Below are positions 9,900 to 18,668 of a DNA stretch of 64,000 nt, piece after piece. The position numbers and the translations under genes were made by a program. The stretch is taken from contig NZ_JAFREN010000033.1 in the NCBI RefSeq assembly GCF_017377505.1, positions 1 to 64,000 on the forward strand. Direction: 5' to 3'. The notes beneath the pieces were generated by a model. It was not told where the DNA came from. It worked only from the letters and a program-made list of their open reading frames with translations, and ran no database searches. The DNA comes from Enterococcus sp. DIV0212c. GTDB lineage: Bacteria; Bacillota; Bacilli; Lactobacillales; Enterococcaceae. Positions within the stretch are counted from its first letter, which is position 1. Each line of letters begins with the position of its first letter.

Positions 9900-10643
9900 T
9901 TAAAACTGAGTCATTTGATGGATCGGAAAAAGGCGAAATTTCACTACACCTGATAGCTGGTCTTTCAAAATCCAGCCAAATTGGCGACTATCAGCTGAAA
10001 AGGGGCGATTATCGCCTAATAGGAAATAGGCATTTTCAGGTAATTCATAGACTCCTGTCAATTCGGTCAAATGAAAATCTTCAGTCCATACTCGATTATC
10101 TTGCTTAGCTTCCGTGATTGCTTGCTCTAAAAATCGCTCGCTCACTAATTGCTGATTAATAAAAAGCTGCTCACCTTTATAGGAAACCGCATCACCTGGA
10201 AGCCCGATAACTCGACGAACCATTCGTTGATTGCTGCCTGGTTTTTTAAAGTAAACTAAATCAAATCGCTGAATCTTACTATACTTGCTGATAACTACAC
10301 GATCACCATTTTCCAATGAGCCTGACATCGCATAACCATCAATCTTTGGTAAAAAAAAGAACAGCCATTGAATAATCATTAGTAAAGAAATAACAAGAAA
10401 TAGACTATAAATAAGCTCCCTCAAAAGGCCACGCCTTTTTTGTCTCATTTTAACTTTACGTATAACGACTTGTTTCTTTCGTCTTTTAGGTGCTTTAGAA
10501 GGAGTATGTGCCTTTAAGTTTTTTTTCTTGTCAACTGATTCTTTTAATGAATTTTCTTTAGATGCTCTTGGGTCAAAGTCTTGCTTTTTTTTTGGATGAA
10601 AAGTTGAGTTTCCCCTCTTTTTTCGATCCATTTTCTTACTCAT
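9900..10643 (-). CDS. Signal-peptidase-I homologue lacking both catalytic residues
   Basis: 247 residues from the ATG at 10643 (AAGGGG six bases upstream). A very Lys/Arg-rich cytoplasmic tail of about 75 residues precedes one membrane helix. The fold boxes are preserved (ENGDRVV, RRVIGLPGD, GDNR, SADSR). However, the nucleophile Ser is Ala105 (YAMSGS where the active paralogue has ESMFPS), and the general-base Lys is Arg143 (MVRRVIG in place of YVKRVIG). The codons GCG and CGT were checked in the DNA. Peptidase activity is therefore unlikely. Known parallels are SipA-type pilus-assembly chaperones in streptococci. A chaperone role for WxL proteins is inference. Confidence 0.88.
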   Translation of the reverse strand: MSKKMDRKKRGNSTFHPKKKQDFDPRASKENSLKESVDKKKNLKAHTPSKAPKRRKKQVVIRKVKMRQKRRGLLRELIYSLFLVISLLMIIQWLFFFLPKIDGYAMSGSLENGDRVVISKYSKIQRFDLVYFKKPGSNQRMVRRVIGLPGDAVSYKGEQLFINQQLVSERFLEQAITEAKQDNRVWTEDFHLTELTGVYELPENAYFLLGDNRPFSADSRQFGWILKDQLSGVVKFRLFPIHQMTQF

Positions 10644-10664
10644 ACTTTTCCCCTTCATTCTTTC

Positions 10665-11333
10665 TTATTGCTTATTTTTTAAAGCTGACTCATTGACTTT
10701 AAAGTAAGTGAATACATCTTGTTGTCGGTGCTTTAATTTACTTATATCTTTTAAGTATGCGGTCATCGTTTCTCGTTGTTCTAGATCTGTTAAACGTAAA
10801 CTTGATAAATTCGCTCCCACATCTCTCATCATTACCCGATAGCGCATCAGTAATTTTGTTCCTTGTTTAGATAAACCACTAGAGATTGGTTTGTTACTAT
10901 AGCTTACGAGTAATGAACTTACTTCTTGTAATTGAGGATGAAGCTTTTCAACGCTTACACCTTCTTGGATGCTGTTGATTTTACCTTCTATCTCTTCTGT
11001 TAAAAAATAGCCTTGTACAACAATTTTTGAATCTTCTGAAGTTAAATTCGTCAATTGATAATAGCGACTATAAAAAGCACTACCAGTGCAAATCGCTCCA
11101 ACGACCAAAAACAGCAACACGTTTCGACTATTTTTTTTCTTACCTTTTTCTAACATATGGCGTTCTTTTAACCACATTTTTCTTCTCTGCTTGTTTTTTG
11201 GTCGTCTTCTCCAACTGACTTTTGTCAGCTCGTCACGGATAGAAAGAAAATAAATAAAGGAAAATACTGCCAATAATAAACAGAATGTAGCAACAGATAA
11301 AAACCCAACAAAAAACCAATCTAATAGTCCCAT
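10665..11333 (-). CDS. WxL-operon membrane protein of unknown function
   Basis: 222 residues. Two transmembrane helices are visible (about 6-30 and 72-92), separated by a strongly basic cytoplasmic loop with an RRRPKNKQRRK stretch. A roughly 130-residue helical, probably extracellular domain follows. No family was recognised. It lies between the WxL-interacting protein and the inactive signal-peptidase homologue with 6- and 21-base gaps, so it belongs to the operon and may be part of the export or anchoring machinery. Confidence 0.75.
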   Translation of the reverse strand: MGLLDWFFVGFLSVATFCLLLAVFSFIYFLSIRDELTKVSWRRRPKNKQRRKMWLKERHMLEKGKKKNSRNVLLFLVVGAICTGSAFYSRYYQLTNLTSEDSKIVVQGYFLTEEIEGKINSIQEGVSVEKLHPQLQEVSSLLVSYSNKPISSGLSKQGTKLLMRYRVMMRDVGANLSSLRLTDLEQRETMTAYLKDISKLKHRQQDVFTYFKVNESALKNKQ

Positions 11334-11354
11334 GATTTTATTCCTCCTTGGCTC

Positions 11355-12425
11355 CTATCTTTTTTGCGGCTTCGTTTTTCTCTTTTTCCTTTGCTCATTT
11401 TGTTTGCTTTTTTTCTTCTTATTAATTTGACGAATCACGAAGAATATAAGGATAAACACTCCAAAAATACTGCCGCCGATCAACAGAATTAATTTCCAGT
11501 TGATTCCTCTTTCTTGAATAAGAGAAACATCTTGTGCATTATATTTATCTGCTTCTTCTTTGGTAATTTTAAACTCTTGGTCCCATTCCCATTTAAGCGT
11601 CCCACTCGTCACTAAGATATGAGCGCTATATTCACCTGATTCCATTTCGTCACCATTCAACTCAAGCGGAAAATCGATCATAGAATTAGGCGCCATTCTC
11701 ATATCTGCTCGTTTTGTATCATATAAAACCGTTTTGGACCCTTTATTCATTACTTCCATTTCAACTGTCATGCCATTTAAAAAGACTGCTTGTGTATTAG
11801 AAAAATTCGCAAAGATACTGTTACGATAATTAGATAGCCCTGCGTAAACTTTATTCAAACTCAACTTAGGCATTATTTCCACGTCAGTTTCTTGAAGAAC
11901 CATGCCTACAACAAAGGCATATTCATTGACTACACCAGGTGTTTTCTTCTTTGCTTCTTCTTCTTCTTTAGTGATTTTTGATTTCAAGTAAATACCGCCA
12001 ACAATTTGACCGTCATAACTGACTTCCGGCATTGTGATGTCCAATTTTAATGGCGCACTTTCATTTGGAGCCAAGGTAACTTCGCTTGGACCTTTTACTA
12101 TGTCTTTAAAACGATGCTTTAAAGAAGGATCATCTTTTAATGTACTGGGGCCATATTCTAAGACACCATTTGAATTTGTTTTAGCACCATTTAACATCAC
12201 TTCAATTGTTTGCTCCTGATCCGCGCGATTCGTTAATTTTACTTCTACCGTTTGTTTTTGTCCTGGTGTCATTTTCAAATTAAAATATTCGAACTCGCCT
12301 TGCTGATTTTCAGGTTTCACCGCCTCATATGCAAACTGTAATTGGGCCTCAGCAGTCTGAGAAAAACCCAAAAGTGAAACTATGTATAGACAAAAAAATA
12401 CGCATATTTTCAGTTGTTTCTTCAT
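11355..12425 (-). CDS. WxL-interacting protein (DUF916-DUF3324)
   Basis: 356 residues: signal peptide, an N-terminal peptidoglycan-binding DUF916 domain (FEYFNLKMTPGQKQTVEVKLTN), a DUF3324 domain (GLSNYRNSIFANFSN onward), one C-terminal helix and a basic tail. Proteins with this layout are encoded with WxL proteins and bind both them and peptidoglycan. The start is at the ATG at 12425 after an AAAGGAT-like site. Its place directly after the WxL genes fits the family's usual operon arrangement. Confidence 0.92.
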   Translation of the reverse strand: MKKQLKICVFFCLYIVSLLGFSQTAEAQLQFAYEAVKPENQQGEFEYFNLKMTPGQKQTVEVKLTNRADQEQTIEVMLNGAKTNSNGVLEYGPSTLKDDPSLKHRFKDIVKGPSEVTLAPNESAPLKLDITMPEVSYDGQIVGGIYLKSKITKEEEEAKKKTPGVVNEYAFVVGMVLQETDVEIMPKLSLNKVYAGLSNYRNSIFANFSNTQAVFLNGMTVEMEVMNKGSKTVLYDTKRADMRMAPNSMIDFPLELNGDEMESGEYSAHILVTSGTLKWEWDQEFKITKEEADKYNAQDVSLIQERGINWKLILLIGGSIFGVFILIFFVIRQINKKKKSKQNEQRKKRKTKPQKR

Positions 12426-12454
12426 TAAATGTTTAATCCTTTCTCTTTATTAAG

Positions 12455-12501
12455 CATGAGGCTGTGACCAAGTTATCTTTTAGTCAGTCGCAACCTCATC
12501 C
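12455..12501 (-). terminator. Intergenic hairpin between WxL and DUF916 genes
   Basis: An inverted repeat with ATGAGG at one arm end and CCTCAT at the other lies between the 12552 WxL gene and the WxL-interacting protein. There is no T-run on the minus strand. It may be an RNA processing or partial termination site that raises WxL expression over the downstream genes. Confidence 0.45.
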
Positions 12502-12551
12502 TCAATTATTTCATTTTAAATCGACTATTCAGCTTTACAACGATTGCTCTT

Positions 12552-13319
12552 TTATAAAGGTGTATCTGATAATGTCCAAGTAATTGTAGCTGTATATTTT
12601 CCTGTAGTGATCTCATCTGCTTGATCTCCAGGAATTTCTAATTCTACAGATTTATCTGCTGCTTTTGCTGTATTCCCTTTTTCACCAAAGTAAACTGCGT
12701 AACGGCCACGACCTTTAGCCGCTTCTGTATTAGTAAATACTGCAGTACGCTCTGTTTCATTTACCAATGCGTCTTTCGGTAAAACTGTTGGTTTCAATTT
12801 TTCGTTATCTTTGTCTGCCACTAACATAGCATTTGTATAATGGATTGTAGCTCCTGTTAATTTTTTATCTTTTGTGGTTGTAAATGGTGTCGTAATTTGA
12901 GCTGATAATTCATATTTGTGGTCTTCAGTGATACGATCATCTTTAAATTGTACCCAGTTTCCGCGTCCTTCAACTTTTGTACCGTCTTCTGCTGTTGGGT
13001 TAGCCGTTGTCGGTTTTGCCCAGGCATTTACTTTTCCTAAAGTAACTGTTTGTGAACCAAAGTCCAATCTTGACATTCCTTGAACCACAAATTCTCCATC
13101 TCTTAAAGAGTGAGTTGTATCTCTCGTTGAATCTGTACTATTTGGCGGTACAACACCACCGGTTGTATCCCATGAACCATATGATTCTTTTGTAAATTCG
13201 ATGTCTCCAAAACCAGTATGGTCATCTCTTTCTGCGGCTTTCGTTACTCCTGGAACTGCTGCTGCAATACCAACTGCTGCTAATAAAACAGCACCTGTTA
13301 ATTTGTGTGTTAATTTCAT
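12552..13319 (-). CDS. WxL-domain surface protein
   Basis: 255 residues with a typical signal peptide (LLAAVGIAAAVPGVTKAAE). A C-terminal WxL domain ends in YTATITWTLSDTPL, the second WxL motif; the first motif reads YELSAQI, with Tyr in place of Trp. WxL proteins bind the Gram-positive cell wall non-covalently. There are no other domains, so this is the short WxL type expected to form the surface complex with the DUF916-DUF3324 protein. A good AGGAGG site precedes the start. Confidence 0.93.
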   Translation of the reverse strand: MKLTHKLTGAVLLAAVGIAAAVPGVTKAAERDDHTGFGDIEFTKESYGSWDTTGGVVPPNSTDSTRDTTHSLRDGEFVVQGMSRLDFGSQTVTLGKVNAWAKPTTANPTAEDGTKVEGRGNWVQFKDDRITEDHKYELSAQITTPFTTTKDKKLTGATIHYTNAMLVADKDNEKLKPTVLPKDALVNETERTAVFTNTEAAKGRGRYAVYFGEKGNTAKAADKSVELEIPGDQADEITTGKYTATITWTLSDTPL

Positions 13320-13350
13320 TTGTATTTCCTCCTAATTGTTTGTGTAATAT

Positions 13351-14151
13351 CTATGGTAACTCGGCTAAAATCCAAGTTAGCACCGTTGAATAGGTTCCTG
13401 TTTCTACTTCAGTTCCTTTAGGAATCAATAAAGTAATCGCTCGATTGCTATAAACAGGTTTTTTAAATATAGGATCTTGAATCTCTTTCCCTGACTGATC
13501 TTTTCTGGGCGTAAGTGTGTTCGGGCGGTCATTTTTATTATCTGAAGATGCCCCAAATATCACACTCCAAGTTCCTGTTCCTTTATTTGGTTGAGCGGTA
13601 GCCAAATTGTAAGTTGCACCTACGTTATTCATATGGATCACTTCTTTAGATACAGAAGGTGCTTTAGTGGCGTCCGTCTTAGAATTGGTCCAGGTTTGGT
13701 CAAGCGAGATGACTGCACCCTTTAACTGCGCATCAGCTTTTTCCGCATGTTTAAATTGACTTTCCTGTCTTACTTGAAGACTCCAACCAGTTGAATTATC
13801 TCGATAATCTGAGACTTGAATAAAATTTCCTCGGGCTCCTGTTTGATCATGAAACAACTGAGCATTCACCGGAAATACTTTATTTTTTTCGGTTAACTTA
13901 ACCGTACTAAACTCTAATTTCGGCACAAAATCAATACGCAAATCGCCTTCTGTTTGAGGTGATTCTCCTGGATCAATCTGAATATCTGGATTTTCAGGAT
14001 CACGAATCAGCGATTGATCTTCTTTATACTTTTGTAAATTGACTGCGGCCTCTCCTTCGTCTGTATCAGACAAGGCCAAAGTAGTTTCTTGATTTAAGAA
14101 TGCACCGAACACACTTCCTAAAACCAATAATGAATAAACTGTTTTTTTCAC
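13351..14151 (-). CDS. WxL-domain surface protein
   Basis: 266 residues, signal peptide then one WxL domain. The two motifs are GWSLQVRQ (near residue 127) and YSTVLTWILAELP at the end. Between the signal and the domain lies a short acidic Pro-rich linker (DPENPDIQIDPGESPQTEGD). It starts with GTG at 14151, whose G is the last base of the upstream TAG stop, so the two genes are translationally coupled. It is similar in size and layout to the downstream WxL protein but clearly diverged. Confidence 0.93.
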   Translation of the reverse strand: MKKTVYSLLVLGSVFGAFLNQETTLALSDTDEGEAAVNLQKYKEDQSLIRDPENPDIQIDPGESPQTEGDLRIDFVPKLEFSTVKLTEKNKVFPVNAQLFHDQTGARGNFIQVSDYRDNSTGWSLQVRQESQFKHAEKADAQLKGAVISLDQTWTNSKTDATKAPSVSKEVIHMNNVGATYNLATAQPNKGTGTWSVIFGASSDNKNDRPNTLTPRKDQSGKEIQDPIFKKPVYSNRAITLLIPKGTEVETGTYSTVLTWILAELP

Positions 14152-14498
14152 TACTTTGCCTCCTTTTCATTGGTCGTTTTTTTTCTTTTTGACCAAAAAA
14201 ATAACAAGACGTACATCAGAATTAGAATACCGCTTATGGATAAGCTTTTTTTAACTAACTCTCCTGTAGATGGGTATCTACCTTTTGGTTTGACTGTTGT
14301 CTCTATTTTAGGTGAGCTTCTTACAGAACTATTGGATGTAGAATCACTTGAATCTGAACCATAATTATCATCTACAAATGTGATGCCTGCCTTAGTTTGA
14401 ACATTTGCCTCCGCTGCCATGGTATATTCACCATTACTGAACAATCCACCTAAAAAAAGAAGGAAAATCAGTAGAAAATAAACATAACTTTTTTTCAC
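14151..14498 (-). CDS. Small sortase-anchored protein of the WxL operon
   Basis: 115 residues starting with GTG at 14498 (GGAGCGACC upstream). It has a signal peptide, a short Ser/Asp-rich middle, then YPSTGE followed by a hydrophobic helix and a basic tail (WSKRKK). This matches a cell-wall sorting signal in which the usual LPxTG is YPSTG. WxL operons usually encode a small LPxTG protein at this position. Whether the housekeeping sortase accepts Tyr at the first position is not known; no sortase gene lies in the window. Confidence 0.85.
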   Translation of the reverse strand: MKKSYVYFLLIFLLFLGGLFSNGEYTMAAEANVQTKAGITFVDDNYGSDSSDSTSNSSVRSSPKIETTVKPKGRYPSTGELVKKSLSISGILILMYVLLFFWSKRKKTTNEKEAK

Positions 14499-14513
14499 TT
14501 ATGGTCGCTCCTT

Positions 14514-17500
14514 TTAGGGTGTATTACCTAAAGTAAAAACAATCGTTGCTTGATAATTTCCCAACTGTTTTACATAATCTCCAGGAACATCCAGCTTAAA
14601 TCCTTTTCCTCTGGGACTCCAAAGTCCGCTTACATCATAATCAATGACATTATTTGCATTTTTGTTTGATAGTAAGTCTTGATCTTGCCCTAATGCAAAT
14701 TTCTTTTCTGAATTTCCACCATCGTTGTATCGAAGAATTCCTGAGATCGTCTTATTTGATCCATCAATCGTAGTAAATTCTTTGGTTATTTTTGCTTTCA
14801 AAGTCCAATTTTGCTTAACAGCCCTTGTATCTGAAACAATTAAATTTTTATCAATCGTCGCTGTATTCACTCGAATATCTTTTGCAGAGGCCTCTTCTAA
14901 ACCAAAATCTAGTTGCTTTGGTGCTGAAGAAAGGAATAAAATCCCTTTAAACTTATAGGTTACTGTAGAGCCACCTTTGACGATTTCAATATCATTTTCG
15001 CTGGCAAGTGGTTCTGAAAGCTCAAAGTTACGACTTTTCACATCTGCAAGGGCCGCCCTAACCGCTGTATTTTTAGTTAGATTGACGTGGGTTCCAATTT
15101 TGTCTGTTATTTTCACCGGTTCATGTAGCTTTGCTCCAAGTTCGTTCACAAAATGAACCATTAAATCGGCAATACTAGGAATGATCTTTACAGTGATTTC
15201 TCTTGTTACTCCAGGGTTACCTGAACCGTAGCTAAGTTTCACTTTATACGAACCGAGCGCAGGTACTCCACCTAATGGGTTTGGTAAAAGATTTTTGTCG
15301 ATCACAACATTATTTGGATCAAGCTTTTCCCCTGTAGCAACATTCCACAAACTGATTTCTGCATTATCCTTGATAAGCTTAATTAGATCAGCTTCTGTTT
15401 TTGGATATAAGTTACTCTCAACTTCAAAATCAACCCCTCGAAGTGCGAATCTTTTGTCTTCACTGACTACAGTGTTCTTATCTTTAATAAAAATTGGAAC
15501 CGAGATCGTACTACTATTTTTCGCTTCGTCAACTACATTAACTTCAAATTTAGGTAACACAGGACCCGCAACAGATAAATCTGGAATCTTGATTTTGCCA
15601 TACTCAGCACTTAGTTTAGGATGCGTTGTATTAAGCGACTTATCCCATAAATTAGCGACTAAATCTTTCGCTAACGGAAACTGATTTTGAGGTGTTCCTT
15701 GATCAATGATCGTGATCACAGGGTCACCTATTGGTGGTGAAACATCTATAACTTCTGTAAAGATAGGATCTGTTGTTCTAAAATCATAGAATATTTCGAT
15801 TTTAACTGTTGTATAAGGTTTGATATAAGCACCAGTTCCATCAACTCGTTTAGGAATGGTGATAGAATACTGTCCATCTCTATCAACTGTTCCTTGCAAA
15901 CTTTTGTTTCCTTCTCCATCATTATATGTAGCGACTACAATACCATCAATCGTTCCAGTACCTGTGATTTTTTCCATAGCATCCGTAATTTCATTAACTG
16001 TAACTTCCGGCTCGATTCCCATAGAAATGACCTTCAACTGATTAAAATTCAATGCAGTTGAATTAATTGTAGCGGGTTTGGCGTTTGAGACAGTCGTACT
16101 ATAATTATTATTTGCTATTCGTGTAATGTCGGCTGCAAATGAGATATTGGATAAATCCGGCAACGAAAAATGATGGTCTGGGGTAACATTAAATTTACTA
16201 GTCGGAACATTGGTACTCCACAAATTCATACTTTGTATATTCGCAGTCAATCTATTGGTATAGCCATTGGTTGTTGCTCTGATGATATTTCCTTTAGGGT
16301 TATAAAACAGCACACTTTTAGCATTATCAATATTGATACGACCATTTGAATTGTAGAATCTAAAGAATTCATCAGCCTGACCAGAACTAGCCGATTCGTT
16401 GTATAGATAGACTCTGGCACCATCTGCGACATTAAAGTCACCATTCATTTTAAATGATGGTAATAAATTATCTGCTGCATTTGAAGAAACCGTTCGAGTA
16501 ATCTTAAGCGTAGCATTTTTTCCCACATCCATTTTTGCAAATGACCTATTGACCGAGGATATATCATTTCGAATCAATCCACCACCAGTTATAATGTTAA
16601 CATTTGCTCCTTCTTCTATCTCAAATTCGCCATCTTTTGTTTCAAGATAAAAGAAACTTCGACCAATCGAATCGATCTTGACATTAGCATCTTTCTTGAT
16701 TACAAAACGACCATTAACGGTCCTTACATTGAAACCAAAACCAATCCAGACGATACTGTGGCGACCGTTATGAGATAGATCAAATTCACCGTAAATGTTG
16801 ACATAATGGCCTTCTACAAGCTCTTGAGTTTCAGTGGAACCCGCTTTTGATCCTGGAATTTGAACCTTCATATTATGGTAATCTGTTGTTCCATTCAAAT
16901 TATGGGTCAGCTGAGGACCGTTATATTCCACATTGGTATACGTCAAAGTGACATGGTAAGAACTATCATTTACATTAATTGGTCCATAATAGTTGTAACC
17001 ATCAATTTTAATGTCTTCTAAACCATAACTAGTATAATTACGTTGAGTGGCATTATTTGATACATGGATGTTGTCTGTACTACTTCCGCTTCGTGTTTCT
17101 TTGAGCGTATGGATTTTTCCTGTGCGGGGATTTTTCCCGGAAATTCTCATATATTTTTTTTCATACGGGATTTTTTGTCCACCGGTAAACGTAATATCAT
17201 TAATAAAATAAATATAGTTGATTCTAGTGCTGGCAATCGCTGCTTTCAGTTCCACAGCAGTACTTACTTCAGCACGATTGGCGGACGTTTCAGGTATATC
17301 CAAATCCCTAAACCACGGTTGAGCGTCATCAATTCCATAATTGATATTCTTGCCATCACTGTATTCACCATATTGCGTCGAAATAGGCTCCGGCTCTGCA
17401 ACTTCATTTGTACTTGCTTCTTCTGCTCCTAAAATAAGAGTTCCTTGCCTACCTATAACAAAAATTATCAGTATGCCTAAAAGAAAGAGTAGTGATAATC

Positions 17501-17516
17501 GTTTTTTCCTTTTCAC
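14514..17516 (-). CDS. Large WxL adhesin with beta-helix and Ig-like domains
   Basis: 1000 residues from the GTG at 17516, preceded by AAAGGAGG; the upstream TTG at 17549 is out of place. Signal peptide; a pectate-lyase-like right-handed beta-helix region at about 60-400 (repeating INDITF, GLEDIKIDGY, ADGARVYLY units); Ig-like extracellular modules at about 480-760; a MucBP-like segment (LMVHFVNELGAKLHEPVKI); and a C-terminal WxL domain. The first WxL motif is WTLKAKI, while the second reads FTLGNTP, with Phe for Trp. It is likely the main surface adhesin of the locus and the first structural gene of the operon. Confidence 0.9.
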   Translation of the reverse strand: MKRKKRLSLLFLLGILIIFVIGRQGTLILGAEEASTNEVAEPEPISTQYGEYSDGKNINYGIDDAQPWFRDLDIPETSANRAEVSTAVELKAAIASTRINYIYFINDITFTGGQKIPYEKKYMRISGKNPRTGKIHTLKETRSGSSTDNIHVSNNATQRNYTSYGLEDIKIDGYNYYGPINVNDSSYHVTLTYTNVEYNGPQLTHNLNGTTDYHNMKVQIPGSKAGSTETQELVEGHYVNIYGEFDLSHNGRHSIVWIGFGFNVRTVNGRFVIKKDANVKIDSIGRSFFYLETKDGEFEIEEGANVNIITGGGLIRNDISSVNRSFAKMDVGKNATLKITRTVSSNAADNLLPSFKMNGDFNVADGARVYLYNESASSGQADEFFRFYNSNGRINIDNAKSVLFYNPKGNIIRATTNGYTNRLTANIQSMNLWSTNVPTSKFNVTPDHHFSLPDLSNISFAADITRIANNNYSTTVSNAKPATINSTALNFNQLKVISMGIEPEVTVNEITDAMEKITGTGTIDGIVVATYNDGEGNKSLQGTVDRDGQYSITIPKRVDGTGAYIKPYTTVKIEIFYDFRTTDPIFTEVIDVSPPIGDPVITIIDQGTPQNQFPLAKDLVANLWDKSLNTTHPKLSAEYGKIKIPDLSVAGPVLPKFEVNVVDEAKNSSTISVPIFIKDKNTVVSEDKRFALRGVDFEVESNLYPKTEADLIKLIKDNAEISLWNVATGEKLDPNNVVIDKNLLPNPLGGVPALGSYKVKLSYGSGNPGVTREITVKIIPSIADLMVHFVNELGAKLHEPVKITDKIGTHVNLTKNTAVRAALADVKSRNFELSEPLASENDIEIVKGGSTVTYKFKGILFLSSAPKQLDFGLEEASAKDIRVNTATIDKNLIVSDTRAVKQNWTLKAKITKEFTTIDGSNKTISGILRYNDGGNSEKKFALGQDQDLLSNKNANNVIDYDVSGLWSPRGKGFKLDVPGDYVKQLGNYQATIVFTLGNTP

Positions 17517-17545
17517 ATTTTTCCTCCTTTCCTCATAGATTTTTA

Positions 17546-17570
17546 GCAATCAAGTTGCAAGTTTGATTGC
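17546..17570. promoter_or_regulatory. Inverted repeat upstream of the WxL operon
   Basis: GCAATCAA and TTGATTGC are separated by nine bases and sit 30-54 bases upstream of the adhesin start. The position fits an operator for the adjacent winged-helix regulator or a leader hairpin. No clear sigma-A promoter was recognised between 17571 and 17652. Confidence 0.4.
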
Positions 17571-17652
17571 TATCTATTTCAAATCTTTCAAAAAACAGTT
17601 TGATACCCTGATTTTAGAAAGATAGAAACCAATCGATACTCACTTTTTCAGG

Positions 17653-18357
17653 CTATGCCGATAACATATACCCTTTTGAGTGAATTGTTTTTATATATTG
17701 CGGATTAGCGATATCTTTTTCTATTTTTTTCCTAATATGACAAATTAAATTAGCCAAACGATATTTCTTGCATTCAAAACCGTCATTCCAAATTTTGTTA
17801 TATAACTCTTTATGGGACATCGCTACTCCTAATTGACTTTTTAGTATATCGATTACTTGAAATTCTAGCTTTGTTAAACTGATTTCGCGGTCGTTTTCAA
17901 TCAAGATACTTAAATTTGCATAGTTCAGTGCCCAGTGACCTTCAACATTTAGAGGTTCTTTTTCTGATTGCTTTGGTATCTCTAAGGGCTTTGCAGAATG
18001 TGAAAAAGTAGCTAATATACCCAATATAAAAACTGAAAACTCTTCTGGATCAATTTGCTTGTCAACAGTTCCAGAGGCTCCCAACTTCATATAGATCATC
18101 CGACTAGTTTTATCTGATTTCTCACAAAGAATCCATATAGAAACAGACTTTTTTTCACGAATATTAATAATCGTTTTGCAGATTTCTCCCAACGTTAAGT
18201 GATCACCTAAAATAATTACTACCTCTAAACTAAGGGTCTTCAAACTAGTCAATGATTCTTCTAAATAATGAATATTGGTATTTTTTTCAATTTTTACAAT
18301 ATACGGACTTTTTTCTTTTCCTGAAATACAGGGAATTACACCTAACTCATACACCAA
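17653..18357 (-). CDS. Atypical response-regulator-like transcription factor
   Basis: 234 residues. The C-terminal 100 residues form an OmpR/PhoB-type winged helix (ISLTKLEFQVIDILKSQLGVAMSHKELYNKIWN, then RLANLICHIRKKI and YIKTIHSKGYML). The N-terminal 120 residues look like a receiver fold with poorly kept phosphorylation residues: an ILGDHLTLG strand end, Cys where the switch Thr/Ser sits, and VDKQ near the Lys position. It may act without a kinase. The start is TTG at 18357 or GTG three bases on, behind AAGGAGAG. It sits between the invertible segment and the WxL operon in the same direction, so it is the probable operon activator. Confidence 0.8.
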   Translation of the reverse strand: MVYELGVIPCISGKEKSPYIVKIEKNTNIHYLEESLTSLKTLSLEVVIILGDHLTLGEICKTIINIREKKSVSIWILCEKSDKTSRMIYMKLGASGTVDKQIDPEEFSVFILGILATFSHSAKPLEIPKQSEKEPLNVEGHWALNYANLSILIENDREISLTKLEFQVIDILKSQLGVAMSHKELYNKIWNDGFECKKYRLANLICHIRKKIEKDIANPQYIKTIHSKGYMLSA

Positions 18358-18477
18358 TGTGTCTCTCCTTAAATATATTTTTGTATTTTTTTATAATAAG
18401 GGCTTTTATTTTAATTTTTAGTGAAAAAATTTTATAATAACAGATATAGAAATTGAGAATCTGACTATTTATAAATT

Positions 18478-18502
18478 TCGTGTTTTTACCTAAAACATGA
18501 AA
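18478..18502 (+). repeat. Left inverted repeat / recombinase core site
   Basis: This 25-bp sequence is the exact reverse complement of 19997-20021. Each copy contains half-sites CATGTTTT and CGTGTTTT in opposing orientation around a 5-bp spacer, the usual form of a tyrosine-recombinase core site. It lies 121 bases upstream of the regulator gene. Confidence 0.85.
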
Positions 18503-18543
18503 AAGCCTACATAACAGCTTATAAACAAGTTTTACTCCATGTG

Positions 18544-18573
18544 TTGACGGCGATATTGACGGCGATAAAAAAA
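18544..18573 (+). repeat. Left pair of TTGACGGCG direct repeats (arm-type sites)
   Basis: TTGACGGCG occurs twice, 12 bases apart start to start, followed by ATAAAAAA. The same arrangement occurs at 19794-19822 in the same orientation. Such tandem sites inside the segment fit arm-binding sites for the N-terminal domain of the recombinase. Confidence 0.7.
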
Positions 18574-18623
18574 CAAATGGAATCATATCAAGAAGAGTTC
18601 ACTTCAAGATATAATTCCATTTG
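18567..18623 (-). terminator. Terminator of the recombinase gene
   Basis: A long stem with CAAATGGAAT at the outer arm, followed on the minus strand by seven T residues, lies 46 bases after the recombinase stop codon and inside the segment. It should stop recombinase transcription before it reaches the regulator. Confidence 0.85.
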
Positions 18624-18668
18624 TTGCTGATTTTGTAAGTCTTTCTGACTTCTATTTTCACTAAATAC

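Noticed and set aside
18347..18586. A 79-residue minus-strand gene spanning the left inverted repeat
   Set aside because: It crosses the recombinase terminator side and the core site, has no ribosome binding site and would be split on inversion.
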